IMG/VR virus record: IMGVR_UViG_3300017971_000583
Location: 1-33,258 of that record
Length of the DNA stretch: 33,258 bases
Source: a virus
Strand: one strand, 5' to 3'
A program made the position numbers and the translations under genes. Every line of letters starts with the position of its first letter. Position 1 is the stretch's first letter. Positions 1 through 6,952 of the stretch are shown one piece after another. The notes under the pieces are model-generated. The model saw only the letters and a list, made by a program, of their open reading frames with translations, did not search any database and was not told the origin of the DNA.

Positions 1-45
1 CCGGTCAAGCGGGAACCGGTCAAGCGGGAACCGGTCAAGCGGGAC
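1..45 (+). repeat. Three tandem 15-bp units
   Basis: The unit CCGGTCAAGCGGGAA occurs at 1-15 and 16-30, and at 31-45 with one changed last base. It is in frame in the partial gene and encodes PVKRE three times. The array may continue to the left of the window. Confidence 0.95.
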
Positions 46-201
46 TCTTCCGGGTTATTTGTGCGAATCAAGGCGAAGTACACAGGCAGATGTAAGGTGT
101 GCATGGGTGTGATTTTGTTGGAGCAAAAGGTTTGGTGGAAACACGGGTATGGGTGTGTGCACGATGAGTGCATGATTGATGATGTGGGGGGTTCAGCATG
201 A
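1..201 (+). CDS. Partial zinc-finger protein (C-terminal end)
   Basis: The first reading frame is open from base 1 to a TGA at 199-201, so the window starts inside this gene and only the last 66 residues are visible. They begin with three copies of PVKRE, then a compact Cys/His region: RCKVCMG, a hydrophobic stretch, then GCVHDEC. The CxxC ... HxxxC spacing resembles the small treble-clef zinc finger found at the C-terminus of many phage DNA-processing proteins; that comparison is from memory. The TGA overlaps the ATG of the next gene (ATGA), so translation is probably coupled. The function of the missing N-terminal part cannot be told. Confidence 0.75.
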   Translation, partial: PVKREPVKREPVKRDSSGLFVRIKAKYTGRCKVCMGVILLEQKVWWKHGYGCVHDECMIDDVGGSA

Positions 202-500
202 CGGGAATTTGTAAAGACTGCGATTTGCGGTACTCTGAGCCTAGCTCTATGGCGCGTAGTTGCTGGGTGGATGGGTTGGTCGTGATCGCCAGGGCATGTT
301 TACCCGATGGACTCAACCCAGATTGCGTGAACACACACTATAGTTGTCGATTTTGCGGTGCTCTTTGGTGGCTGGTTGAGGATTTGGACCCGCATAATCG
401 GGGCCGCTATCTGCACCCTTGGTACCCGGAGTTGGAGGACAAAGATTGGCATTTGGATGATGCGTTGCCTGAGTATTTAGGAGGTAAAAGATGCGAGTGA
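198..500 (+). CDS. Small Cys-rich, probable zinc-binding protein
   Basis: A 100-residue protein starting at an ATG that overlaps the previous stop, with GGGGGG a few bases upstream. It has CKDC at residues 5-8, further cysteines in the middle, and SCRFCG before a WW pair, so a zinc ribbon with two CxxC knuckles is likely. The C-terminus is acidic and aromatic. The last 10 bases overlap ThyX, whose SD (GGAGGT) lies inside this gene. No enzymatic function is recognisable. A role as a nucleic-acid or protein adaptor is only a guess from the zinc motif. Confidence 0.8.
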   Translation: MTGICKDCDLRYSEPSSMARSCWVDGLVVIARACLPDGLNPDCVNTHYSCRFCGALWWLVEDLDPHNRGRYLHPWYPELEDKDWHLDDALPEYLGGKRCE

Positions 501-1252
501 TCAAACCATCTTATGAGATTTGGAACGCGGATATTTTGCGTGATGCCCTTCCAAGAATCGAACGAGCTGCACGGGTGGCATACAAGAGCGAAGACCGGAT
601 AGACTTAGGGAGAGAACCTTGCGCGAAGTGTGTTGGTTCAGGCTGGCTGTTACACAAGTACCCTCATAACGAGCTTGCTGGCGTCCATAAGTGCTCGGAT
701 TGCGAAGGTGTGGGGGGCTTTCAGGTGCGCGAACCGTCGTACCTAACGCTGCTTAGAAAGCTATTGTCAAGAGATCCCCCGCACGTAAGCGTGATTGAGC
801 ATGCATTTTTGACGGTCAAGATTATCTGTGACCGTGGTGTTACCCATGAACTCGTTAGGCATAGGTTAGCAAGCTACACGCAGGAAAGTACTAGATATTG
901 CAACTATACGAAGGAGAAATTTGGCGGCGAGGTGACGTTTATCAGGCCGTTTTTTTGGAATGAGGATACCGCACGCTACAAGATTTGGTTGGAGGCTATG
1001 GCGAATACGGAAAATGCCTATCTAAGTCTTATCGAAAAGGGTGCTTCTGCTCAGGAGGCCAGGTCTGTTTTGCCCAACAGTCTCAAGACTGAGATTGTGG
1101 TCACAGCAAACCTGCGTGAGTGGCGGCACATCTTCAAGATGCGGTGTGATAAGGCGGCGCATCCTCAAATGCGGGAGGTGATGCGGCCGCTTTGGCGAGA
1201 GCTTTCGAAGCTGTTGCCGCTTGTTTTTGATGGTCTGGGTGGGAGCGAGTGA
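491..1252 (+). CDS. thyX: Flavin-dependent thymidylate synthase ThyX
   Basis: ThyX makes dTMP from dUMP using methylene-tetrahydrofolate, FAD and NADPH. The family signature is seen as RHRLASYTQESTRY at residues 123-136, followed by the typical C-terminal block containing SLKTEIV, NLREWRH and KAAHPQMRE, which holds nucleotide- and flavin-binding residues. The length of 253 is near the family norm plus an insertion: residues 44-71 carry CAKCVGSG and CSDCEGVGG, two CxxCxGxG knuckles like half a DnaJ zinc finger, placed between the N-terminal helix (KSED) and the helix leading to VIEHAF. The SD GGAGGTAAAAG stands directly before the ATG. It probably supplies thymidine for phage DNA synthesis. 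Confidence 0.95.
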   Translation: MRVIKPSYEIWNADILRDALPRIERAARVAYKSEDRIDLGREPCAKCVGSGWLLHKYPHNELAGVHKCSDCEGVGGFQVREPSYLTLLRKLLSRDPPHVSVIEHAFLTVKIICDRGVTHELVRHRLASYTQESTRYCNYTKEKFGGEVTFIRPFFWNEDTARYKIWLEAMANTENAYLSLIEKGASAQEARSVLPNSLKTEIVVTANLREWRHIFKMRCDKAAHPQMREVMRPLWRELSKLLPLVFDGLGGSE

Positions 1253-1449
1253 TGGGAAAGCGCGAAAAAATGTCCTCCCTATCTACCCTACCAGCGGAAC
1301 CGGTGGAATGGTGGTTTCGTCACAAGCACAATCCGACCGCTCCGCCCGTGCGGGTGGTAGCGCGGTTATGGTTCGAAGCTCGAGCGGAAGCTTCCAGGCT
1401 TATGGGGATTTGCCCTCAAGAGTTGGAGGTTGTGCAAAATGACGCGTGA
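1252..1449 (+). CDS. Small hypothetical protein
   Basis: A 65-residue protein whose ATG overlaps the ThyX stop (TGATG). A GTG three bases earlier is an alternative start. The sequence contains EWWFRHKHNP and then VARLWFEARAEASRLMG, a pattern I associate with short phage proteins of the type 'W...a.~fdAr.~A...lG' that have no assigned function. It ends 11 bases inside the next gene. Position in a tightly overlapped run supports it as real. Confidence 0.65.
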   Translation: MGKREKMSSLSTLPAEPVEWWFRHKHNPTAPPVRVVARLWFEARAEASRLMGICPQELEVVQNDA

Positions 1450-1813
1450 CTGGTTTATGCTCAACCTGTGGCGTTGGTCTGCTGGGGTTCCGGAGCTCCC
1501 AGCGCACCCTCCTAATCTTGACCTAGACGATTTGAAACGGTCAGAATGGTCCGCTGCGTTTGAGCAGGGGATGCGAGTACGCCTTTTGGTGGGGGCGTTT
1601 CGATACGGGCTTCTTGGGGCATCGGGAAAGCCTCAGTATGACCGTATGGATGATATTCTTCGGCGTGTGGGAGTTTATCGGCGCACCGGTAACGTGGATA
1701 TGCTCTTTGACATCGCCAACGCGGCTTTGCTTGAATTTGTGGAGGGGGTCCATCCTCTAAGGCATTTGGCCAGCGCAGAGCATCATCCCGAGATGGAGAC
1801 CAAAATCCTATGA
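1439..1813 (+). CDS. Conserved phage hypothetical protein
   Basis: A 124-residue protein. The ATG at 1439 is chosen over a TTG at 1430 because GGAGGT sits 8 bases before it. The core reads EWSAAFEQGMRVRLLVGAFR, then YD, RR, Y, TGN and a DIANAALLEFVEG-HP block. I recall this arrangement (FE..MR.RL..GA.RYG ... TGN...DIAN..LLEF.EG.HP) as a conserved family of phage and plasmid proteins without known function, often encoded among nucleotide-metabolism genes. It looks helical, has no membrane segment, and ends in an ATGA overlap with the next gene. Confidence 0.8.
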   Translation: MTRDWFMLNLWRWSAGVPELPAHPPNLDLDDLKRSEWSAAFEQGMRVRLLVGAFRYGLLGASGKPQYDRMDDILRRVGVYRRTGNVDMLFDIANAALLEFVEGVHPLRHLASAEHHPEMETKIL

Positions 1814-2022
1814 GTCGATCCAGATGGCGTCCAATTGCTCGAACCACGAGCAGCGGAAAACAACTCTTTATTTGTTTGGTTTGTGGTCGTACCAGCCCGA
1901 TACCCGACAAGCACTGTCAGGGGTTTTCGGCTACGACTACGGAAGGGCGAAAAGTTTGGGTGCGGTGTGAAGACGTGGAGAAAAACCAGCTGGATGAGGC
2001 GCTACGGCTTGGAATTTGGTGA
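1810..2022 (+). CDS. Small CxxC protein
   Basis: A 70-residue basic protein starting at the ATG that overlaps the previous TGA. It contains LFICLVCGRTSPIPDKHC near residues 19-36, a possible single zinc knuckle, followed by a tail of mixed charge ending in an amphipathic helix. It is too short for a catalytic domain. Another small Cys protein of this early cluster; I do not recognise its family. Confidence 0.7.
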   Translation: MSRSRWRPIARTTSSGKQLFICLVCGRTSPIPDKHCQGFSATTTEGRKVWVRCEDVEKNQLDEALRLGIW

Positions 2023-2033
2023 TGGGGGAATAA

Positions 2034-2510
2034 ATGGGGGTGTACTATAAGGTGTCAAAGGTGGGTACGGTCATCCGGTTTCTCGGTGAGCTTTGCGAAG
2101 AGGGTGTTGTGCGTGAGGTGCGATCGGATGAGGCTTTATCATACGGGGAGGACCCCGTGGTGGGTGTGCTTGCAGAAACTGTGTTTGGTTATCCAGAGAG
2201 TGCCTACAAGTTGGCAATCGCAAAAATGACAGAGGTCCTCGAGCGCCGGCGGCGCATCACAGAGCAGGTGCGGCAAGATCTCGACATTGGATTTACGGAT
2301 GCGTCGGCGTACCAAAAAACGCTACGCAAGCTCAAGTTTCTCGAAGCACAAATGGCAGTGGTGCGGCGGTGCGGTGTCCCGGTGACCGATCGAATCGACG
2401 CTCAAGCTACCGTCCTCTTCTACGCCGAAGATCCGGAAGTGCACAAGCCGGTGGCGCGCAGTCCAGAGTTTCGAAAATCACCGCATAATCCAACAGGCAG
2501 AATAAAATAG
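2034..2510 (+). CDS. Hypothetical protein, mostly helical
   Basis: A 158-residue protein. The ATG at 2034 follows GATGGGGGAATAA, which offers a G-rich SD. The N-terminal 65 residues look like a small alpha/beta or winged-helix fold (VGTVIRFLGELCEEGVVREV). The middle is a charged helix (EVLERRRRITEQV), and the C-terminus is Pro/Arg-rich. I cannot assign a family. It follows the previous gene by 11 bases and precedes the next by 10, so it belongs to the same transcription unit. Confidence 0.75.
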   Translation: MGVYYKVSKVGTVIRFLGELCEEGVVREVRSDEALSYGEDPVVGVLAETVFGYPESAYKLAIAKMTEVLERRRRITEQVRQDLDIGFTDASAYQKTLRKLKFLEAQMAVVRRCGVPVTDRIDAQATVLFYAEDPEVHKPVARSPEFRKSPHNPTGRIK

Positions 2511-2520
2511 GAGGTATGGC

Positions 2521-2961
2521 ATGCCAAGCAAAAAGAATCGTACCGTTTCAAGCGAAGTTTACACACCCGAAGAGCTGGACACTGTGTACGAGTATATACG
2601 CGATGGTATAGAAGAGCGCGATCTAGTTAGAAAATCATTAGAAGCTGTGGGAGGTGCAAGCATATTGCTGCATGCATTTGTGGTAAATGCGTCACCCAAG
2701 TATAACGTAACGGTTGCGGTATTTTATGCCTCTGATGCTGCTGATCATCTAACTGAGGCATTTGGTCTGTACACAGTTATGTGCGAAGACTCGATTGGTA
2801 ATGTGTCGTCTATCATAGACAGTGTTATGGGCGTTCTTAGCAAGCAAAAAGCAGCCTTGTTGATAACTTTGGTAGGATTTCTTGAGGGCACTATATCGTC
2901 GCAGGTGTACGTGCCCACAGAGGACCACGCACGCTCTTTTGCTTGTGCTTTGCCGAATTGA
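2521..2961 (+). CDS. Hypothetical protein
   Basis: A 146-residue protein with a strong SD (AGGAGG) eight bases before the ATG. The N-terminus has an acidic helix (TPEELDTVYEYIRDG), followed by alternating hydrophobic stretches suggesting beta strands and helices (ILLHAFVVNAS, VTVAVFYASD, AALLITLVGFLEG). None is long enough for a clear membrane span. Its bases are more AT-rich than the methyltransferase gene beside it. No family recognised. Confidence 0.75.
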   Translation: MPSKKNRTVSSEVYTPEELDTVYEYIRDGIEERDLVRKSLEAVGGASILLHAFVVNASPKYNVTVAVFYASDAADHLTEAFGLYTVMCEDSIGNVSSIIDSVMGVLSKQKAALLITLVGFLEGTISSQVYVPTEDHARSFACALPN

Positions 2962-2972
2962 GGGGTGTGGGG

Positions 2973-4271
2973 ATGCGTTGGACGGTTCGATGTGGTGATT
3001 GCTTGGAGGTGCTTAGTACTTTTCAGGCGTCTAGTGTTGCTTCGGTGGTGACGGATCCGCCCTATGGTTTGGGTAGTCGTACGCCAAACCCAGCTGAGAT
3101 TGCGGCCTACCTGAAAGGAGGGCGCCTCGATATGGGTGGGGATTTCATGGGTGCTGAATGGGAGTTTCCGCGCATTGCGCACTGGCAGGCGATTTACCGG
3201 GTGATGCAGCCCGGAGCGCACATGTTGGTTTTTGGCGGTACCCGCACGTGGGATCTTGTTTCTCTTGGGCTCCGGATTGCTGGGTTTGAGGTGCGGGACA
3301 CTCTGATGTGGCTACACGGGCGGGGATTTCCGAAGAGCCGCAACATCAGCAAATCCATTGACGCACTTGCTGGGGCTGAGCGCCCCGTGGTGGGGTCCTA
3401 TCGGGTGGGGGGTAATGCTCTCACCCCCACCAAGGTCAAAGGGGGCACCTATGCGACGGGTGCACCCCCAAGTCCAGCTGGAGATCTTGCCATCACGGCG
3501 CCGGCGACCTCGGAAGCTGCCCGGTGGGACGGTTGGGGTACTGCCCTCAAGCCGGCTTGGGAGCCGATCTTGCTGGTGCGCAAACCGTTTGGCGGCACGG
3601 TCACCGGCAACGTACTTGCGCACGGGACAGGGGCGATCAACGTCGATGGTTGTCGAATCCCCACCGATTGGGGTGAACCCGATAGACCCAACAGCTGGAA
3701 GCGCAGCGGACACACCCACAAGCCAGAAGCCCAAAAGATTGCTGCTCCCCCTGGCACTGGGATCAATTGCCACACTGCGGGGCGCTGGCCGGCCAACGTC
3801 ACGTTTTCGCACCTCGAAGGGTGCACAGACCAGGGTTGCGAGGATGCGTGCCCTGTGAGGCTTCTGGACGCTATGGCGGGGGAGCGCAGGAGTGGCGCCC
3901 GAAAGCCAGGAGTTCGGAAAGGCATGGGTTATGGTGGAGGCATGGGGGATGGAGGTCCTGGTATCGATGCATCTTCCGGACTGGCGTCACGGTTTTATTT
4001 CTGCTCGAAAGCATCCTCACAGGAGAGGAGGCAGGGAGTGAAAGCAAACAAGCATGCTACAGTGAAGCCGATCCACCTCATGCGCTGGTTGGTGCGCCTG
4101 ATCACGCCACCTGGACAGACGGTCCTCGATCCATGGGCCGGGTCGGGGACTACAGGGTGCGCGTGCATGGTTGAGGATATGGGGTTTTTCGGAATTGAGC
4201 TCAAACAGGATAATGCAAAGACTGCTCGAAACAGAATTGCCTGGTGGGAAATCCACGGAAAGGAAGTGTAA
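2973..4271 (+). CDS. DNA methyltransferase (N6-adenine or N4-cytosine, beta class)
   Basis: The enzyme should transfer a methyl group from S-adenosylmethionine to an exocyclic amino group in DNA. Catalytic motif IV is DPPY at residues 28-31, and the SAM-binding motif I (DPWAGSGTTG) lies near the C-terminus at about 386-395, followed by FFGIEL. This order (catalytic motif, target-recognition region, SAM motif) defines the beta class. The ATG at 2973 is preferred over a TTG at 2943 because GAGGGGTGTGGGG precedes it. Length (432) is typical for phage orphan enzymes. No restriction endonuclease gene is adjacent, so self-protection or regulation is more likely than a complete restriction-modification system. 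Target sequence unknown. Confidence 0.93.
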   Translation: MRWTVRCGDCLEVLSTFQASSVASVVTDPPYGLGSRTPNPAEIAAYLKGGRLDMGGDFMGAEWEFPRIAHWQAIYRVMQPGAHMLVFGGTRTWDLVSLGLRIAGFEVRDTLMWLHGRGFPKSRNISKSIDALAGAERPVVGSYRVGGNALTPTKVKGGTYATGAPPSPAGDLAITAPATSEAARWDGWGTALKPAWEPILLVRKPFGGTVTGNVLAHGTGAINVDGCRIPTDWGEPDRPNSWKRSGHTHKPEAQKIAAPPGTGINCHTAGRWPANVTFSHLEGCTDQGCEDACPVRLLDAMAGERRSGARKPGVRKGMGYGGGMGDGGPGIDASSGLASRFYFCSKASSQERRQGVKANKHATVKPIHLMRWLVRLITPPGQTVLDPWAGSGTTGCACMVEDMGFFGIELKQDNAKTARNRIAWWEIHGKEV

Positions 4272-4272
4272 A

Positions 4273-4689
4273 ATGACGGTGGGGTTTGATGATCGTGATT
4301 TGGACGATCTAGATAGTATCGTCGGCAAAGTTGGTGAGGGCTTTCGGATGAACATAGATGATGCGATTTCAGAGCTCAACCACCCAGTGGAAGGGTACAC
4401 TCTGGATCAGGCGAAAAAGGTACATATCCAGATGTTGACTGTGTGTTCCCGATTAGCCGATAGGCTTTATGATGAGCCTAACACGAACAAACAGTTGCTA
4501 CGGCAGATTGGTGATGTGTCTGGTCTGGCGGAAAATGTGTTTGAGGATTGGATGGCATGGGCTGCGGAGATCAAACAGATCAGATCTCGTCTAAGAGCGA
4601 TTCAAAACAAGCACAACCGCGCTGTGGTTCGGTTGACCGACACGCTTGCAGACATTCGGGATCAGAGTGACATGGCTTTGGGGGATTGA
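4273..4689 (+). CDS. Hypothetical helical protein
   Basis: A 138-residue protein beginning one base after the methyltransferase stop. The frame is open further upstream, but the ATG at 4273 follows GGAAAGGAAGTG, a convincing SD. The sequence is acidic at the N-terminus (DDRDLDDLDSI) and then almost wholly helical with heptad-like spacing, especially near residues 85-130 (IKQIRSRLRAIQNKHNRAV), suggesting a coiled coil. No catalytic motif. It could be a small structural or DNA-associated protein; no family assigned. Confidence 0.75.
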   Translation: MTVGFDDRDLDDLDSIVGKVGEGFRMNIDDAISELNHPVEGYTLDQAKKVHIQMLTVCSRLADRLYDEPNTNKQLLRQIGDVSGLAENVFEDWMAWAAEIKQIRSRLRAIQNKHNRAVVRLTDTLADIRDQSDMALGD

Positions 4690-4691
4690 GA

Positions 4692-5345
4692 ATGCTGCAC
4701 ACGGTAGAGCTTCCGGGGATGCGTCTTGTTAGTGAGGCCAACGTTCGCCAGCATTGGAGTCGTAAGGCCAAACGCGCCAAAAGCTACCGCTCGGTGGTGT
4801 GCATGGCGTTAGGGCCTCCCTGGAAGGGGGGGCTTCCGGTGTCTATTCTGATCGTAAGGTACGGGCCTCGGAAGCTTGATGACGATAACCTCGTGCGTGC
4901 GTGCAAAGCCGTGCGCGATGGGGTGGCGGATTGGCTTGGTATAGATGACGGTGATGCACAGCTTAGATGGACTTATGCACAGTTTACGGATAAAGTCTAC
5001 GGTGTACGGATTACGGTGAAGGAGGAACGAATGTGGAACAACAAATATTTGATCGACTTCCCGTCGGTCTACACTTCAGGTACCTATGTTTACAGGTATG
5101 CTACCCGAACGGAGGCGACAGATTGGCTTGCAGCAAATGCGGGCAAAATCAAGGCTAGGTTGACCAAGGAATCAGCTGTAGAAGTTGTTTGGGCGCTTAG
5201 CAACTTTCGTTATCCGTTGTTTGAGGAGGGCGGCGCCGATTTGCTGCCGGGAGATGAAGCACTAGTTGTGATTCCGAGTGTGCAACAGGATGGCCCTGGG
5301 CCTGGACGGGATTTGTCTTTCGGGTTTCTGTCTCGCACGTGTTAG
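4692..5345 (+). CDS. RusA-like Holliday-junction resolvase continuous with a DUF1874/B116-like domain
   Basis: A 217-residue protein. Residues 1-110 match the RusA endonuclease pattern: a beta-rich start, LDDDNLVRACKAVRDGVADW at 62-81, and IDDGD at 84-88. RusA uses such aspartates for metal-dependent cleavage of four-way junctions. Residues 114-217 form a second module (TRTEATDWL, a helix, then LLPGDEALVV and LSFGFLSR) that resembles DUF1874, the family of archaeal virus B116 and the cyclic-tetra-adenylate nuclease AcrIII-1. The catalytic His of that family is not at the expected place (Thr instead) and the Asn-Arg pair is missing, so activity is doubtful. A perfect SD precedes the internal Met114, so the second module may also be made alone. 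RusA call about 0.8; DUF1874 call about 0.4. Confidence 0.85.
   Translation: MLHTVELPGMRLVSEANVRQHWSRKAKRAKSYRSVVCMALGPPWKGGLPVSILIVRYGPRKLDDDNLVRACKAVRDGVADWLGIDDGDAQLRWTYAQFTDKVYGVRITVKEERMWNNKYLIDFPSVYTSGTYVYRYATRTEATDWLAANAGKIKARLTKESAVEVVWALSNFRYPLFEEGGADLLPGDEALVVIPSVQQDGPGPGRDLSFGFLSRTC
5019..5033 (+). promoter_or_regulatory. Internal Shine-Dalgarno and in-frame ATG
   Basis: AAGGAGG lies five bases before an ATG at 5031 that is in frame inside the RusA-like gene and falls exactly at the domain boundary. It would allow separate translation of the last 104 residues. The SD bases also encode Lys-Glu-Glu, so chance is possible. Confidence 0.5.
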
Positions 5346-5356
5346 GGGGGTGTAGC

Positions 5357-5809
5357 ATGACGACGCGTAAAACGATCAGCAAAAGGTATTTGGCCCGTGC
5401 AAATAGAAGTTGGGAGCAAAACCCTAGAAACGAGTTACTTGATCCAAGCGACCGGCCTAGCACTCGCGAGGATTGCTCCGACATACCCAGACCGTGCCCG
5501 TATGTCGGCTGTAAATACAACTTGTATCTGGACGTAACTGAGAAAGGATCACTTGTGCTGAATTTTCCTTCCACTCCGGTGGATAAGATCCCCCCGGATC
5601 GTAGTTGCGTTTTGGATATCGTAGAATCGGAAATTCTTTGTGTTTACAATGAGTGCATGAGCTTGTCAATGATTGCGCAATACATGAATTTGCAAAAAGA
5701 GCGTATCCGCCAAATTGAGCGTGATATTCTTGCCAAGATTGCAGACCAGTTTATAGATTACGCACCGGAAGATTTTGACGCGGACGAGCCAAAGCAACAG
5801 GTGGCGTGA
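5357..5809 (+). CDS. Sigma-factor region-4-like DNA-binding protein
   Basis: A 150-residue protein. The ATG at 5357 follows GGGGGGTGTAGC, and an upstream GTG at 5339 is less likely. Residues 47-72 read CPYVGCKYNLYLDV and SLVLNFP; residues 101-129 form a helix-turn-helix with QKERIRQIERDILAKI, the classic sigma-70 region 4.2 ending. I know this arrangement (CPfvgC.~~LylDv ... ERIRQIE) from Myxococcota-type genomes and phages, where it is annotated as a sigma-like HTH protein. It lacks region 2, so it cannot melt a promoter alone and may act as a transcription regulator or RNA-polymerase partner. Acidic C-terminal tail. Confidence 0.85.
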   Translation: MTTRKTISKRYLARANRSWEQNPRNELLDPSDRPSTREDCSDIPRPCPYVGCKYNLYLDVTEKGSLVLNFPSTPVDKIPPDRSCVLDIVESEILCVYNECMSLSMIAQYMNLQKERIRQIERDILAKIADQFIDYAPEDFDADEPKQQVA

Positions 5810-6159
5810 TGGTGTCGACTTTTCAAGAGCTTTCTGAGTTGTTGAAGGCTCAGACTCATCCCCACCACGTCAGCCAGCATACGGTGCTGATTTGGCGATT
5901 TTTGGTGATGAGTTATCATTTGGATCAAGCTCAACGGATTTGGGTGGAAGTTATGATGCACGTGACTGGATCCAGTGAAGAAGATAGTCTCATGGCATTT
6001 GGTGAGATTCGGAAAGCCTTTCGGGATTTGATGGTGCAAAGTCTTGGCACATCTGCACCGCTTGCTGCAACCGTGTGCGCAAATCAAGCTTTTCAAATCG
6101 TGAAACGTGTAGAAGATGATGTAAAACAGTACACGACCAATGAAATCAACAACACGTAG
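5809..6159 (+). CDS. Hypothetical helical protein
   Basis: A 116-residue protein whose ATG overlaps the preceding TGA (TGATG), implying coupled translation. Predicted almost entirely helical (FQELSELLKAQ, VLIWRFLVMSYHLDQAQRIW, FGEIRKAFRDLMVQSL), with no zinc or catalytic motif and no clear membrane span. Its 3' end overlaps the recombinase gene by 20 bases, so the two are made together; an accessory role in recombination or lysogeny control is a context guess only. Confidence 0.7.
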   Translation: MVSTFQELSELLKAQTHPHHVSQHTVLIWRFLVMSYHLDQAQRIWVEVMMHVTGSSEEDSLMAFGEIRKAFRDLMVQSLGTSAPLAATVCANQAFQIVKRVEDDVKQYTTNEINNT

Positions 6160-6943
6160 AGCGTACGCGAAGGATTGGGCGCATTTTGTAGCGTGGTGTG
6201 CAGATTGGGATTTGCCTAGTCTGCCCTCAGAGCCAGCCACGGTTGTGGCGTATCTTGAGGTGCTTGGGGTCGGATTGCCTAGGTGCAGGCAAATTCTTTC
6301 AACAATCACCAAAATGCACACACATCACAGCTTCGAGACTCCATGCAAGAACTCTGAGGTTTTTGAGTTTCTCGCTGCAATACCCAGAAAGAAATCATCA
6401 CGTAAGGTGATTGATTCGAATTTGTTGTTCCGGTTGCTGACTGCACTTCCGGATACCGTCGCGGGAAAACGTGATCGTTTGCTTTTGCTGTTAGGATTTT
6501 CTGGTGCGCTGCGACGTAGTGAAATCGTAGCATTGACGGTGGAGCAGGTGCGCGTTGAACCGGATGGCTTGGTGCTTCTGATTTCGGAAGGAGACTCAAT
6601 CAAGATTCCACGCGGCGAATCTCCGGTAGTGTGTTCGGTGGAGGCCTACCAAGCATGGGTACATGCTGCGCAGATCAAAACAGGTGCGCTCTTCCGCACT
6701 GTGCACTGGTCTAGCAAGTTAGGCCCCGTCTTGGGGCCTGCGAAAGATGGGGGTAAAATCGTGGATCGTGCTCTGAAGCGTGCGCTAAAGAGTTTGGGTA
6801 TAGATCCTGCGGGATACAGCGCTGGTAGTTTACGTGCTGGGTGGGGTGTGGAGGCCGCGGCGCGCAGCGGCAAGGTGTATGCGGCTGCACAAGGGCGTTG
6901 GCGTGCCATATCAAGCATTTATAGGCATCTTGAGAAATTGTAG
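6140..6943 (+). CDS. int: Tyrosine recombinase / integrase
   Basis: Tyrosine recombinases cut and join DNA at attachment sites through a 3'-phosphotyrosine. The 267-residue protein has an N-terminal core-binding part (TRRAYAKDWAHFVAWC, residues 5-20) and a catalytic part: Arg125 in GALRRSE, a likely Lys155 in the hairpin, Arg232 in GSLRAG, Trp254 in GRW and the nucleophile Tyr261 in IYRHL. The His of the usual HxLR box is Gly229, which is unusual for this family. The N-terminal arm-binding domain of lambda-type integrases is missing. No attachment-site repeat was recognised beside it. It suggests a temperate or chromosome-integrated life style, or dimer resolution of a circular genome. Confidence 0.9.
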   Translation: MKSTTRRAYAKDWAHFVAWCADWDLPSLPSEPATVVAYLEVLGVGLPRCRQILSTITKMHTHHSFETPCKNSEVFEFLAAIPRKKSSRKVIDSNLLFRLLTALPDTVAGKRDRLLLLLGFSGALRRSEIVALTVEQVRVEPDGLVLLISEGDSIKIPRGESPVVCSVEAYQAWVHAAQIKTGALFRTVHWSSKLGPVLGPAKDGGKIVDRALKRALKSLGIDPAGYSAGSLRAGWGVEAAARSGKVYAAAQGRWRAISSIYRHLEKL

Positions 6944-6952
6944 GAGGTAAAA

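Noticed and set aside
1-45. Tandem repeats as a possible CRISPR array or origin iterons
   Set aside because: Units are adjacent without spacers and lie in frame inside a coding region. No array elsewhere shows repeat-spacer alternation.
2973-4271. A complete restriction-modification system
   Set aside because: No endonuclease or specificity gene is adjacent; the neighbours are a helical protein and a RusA-like resolvase.
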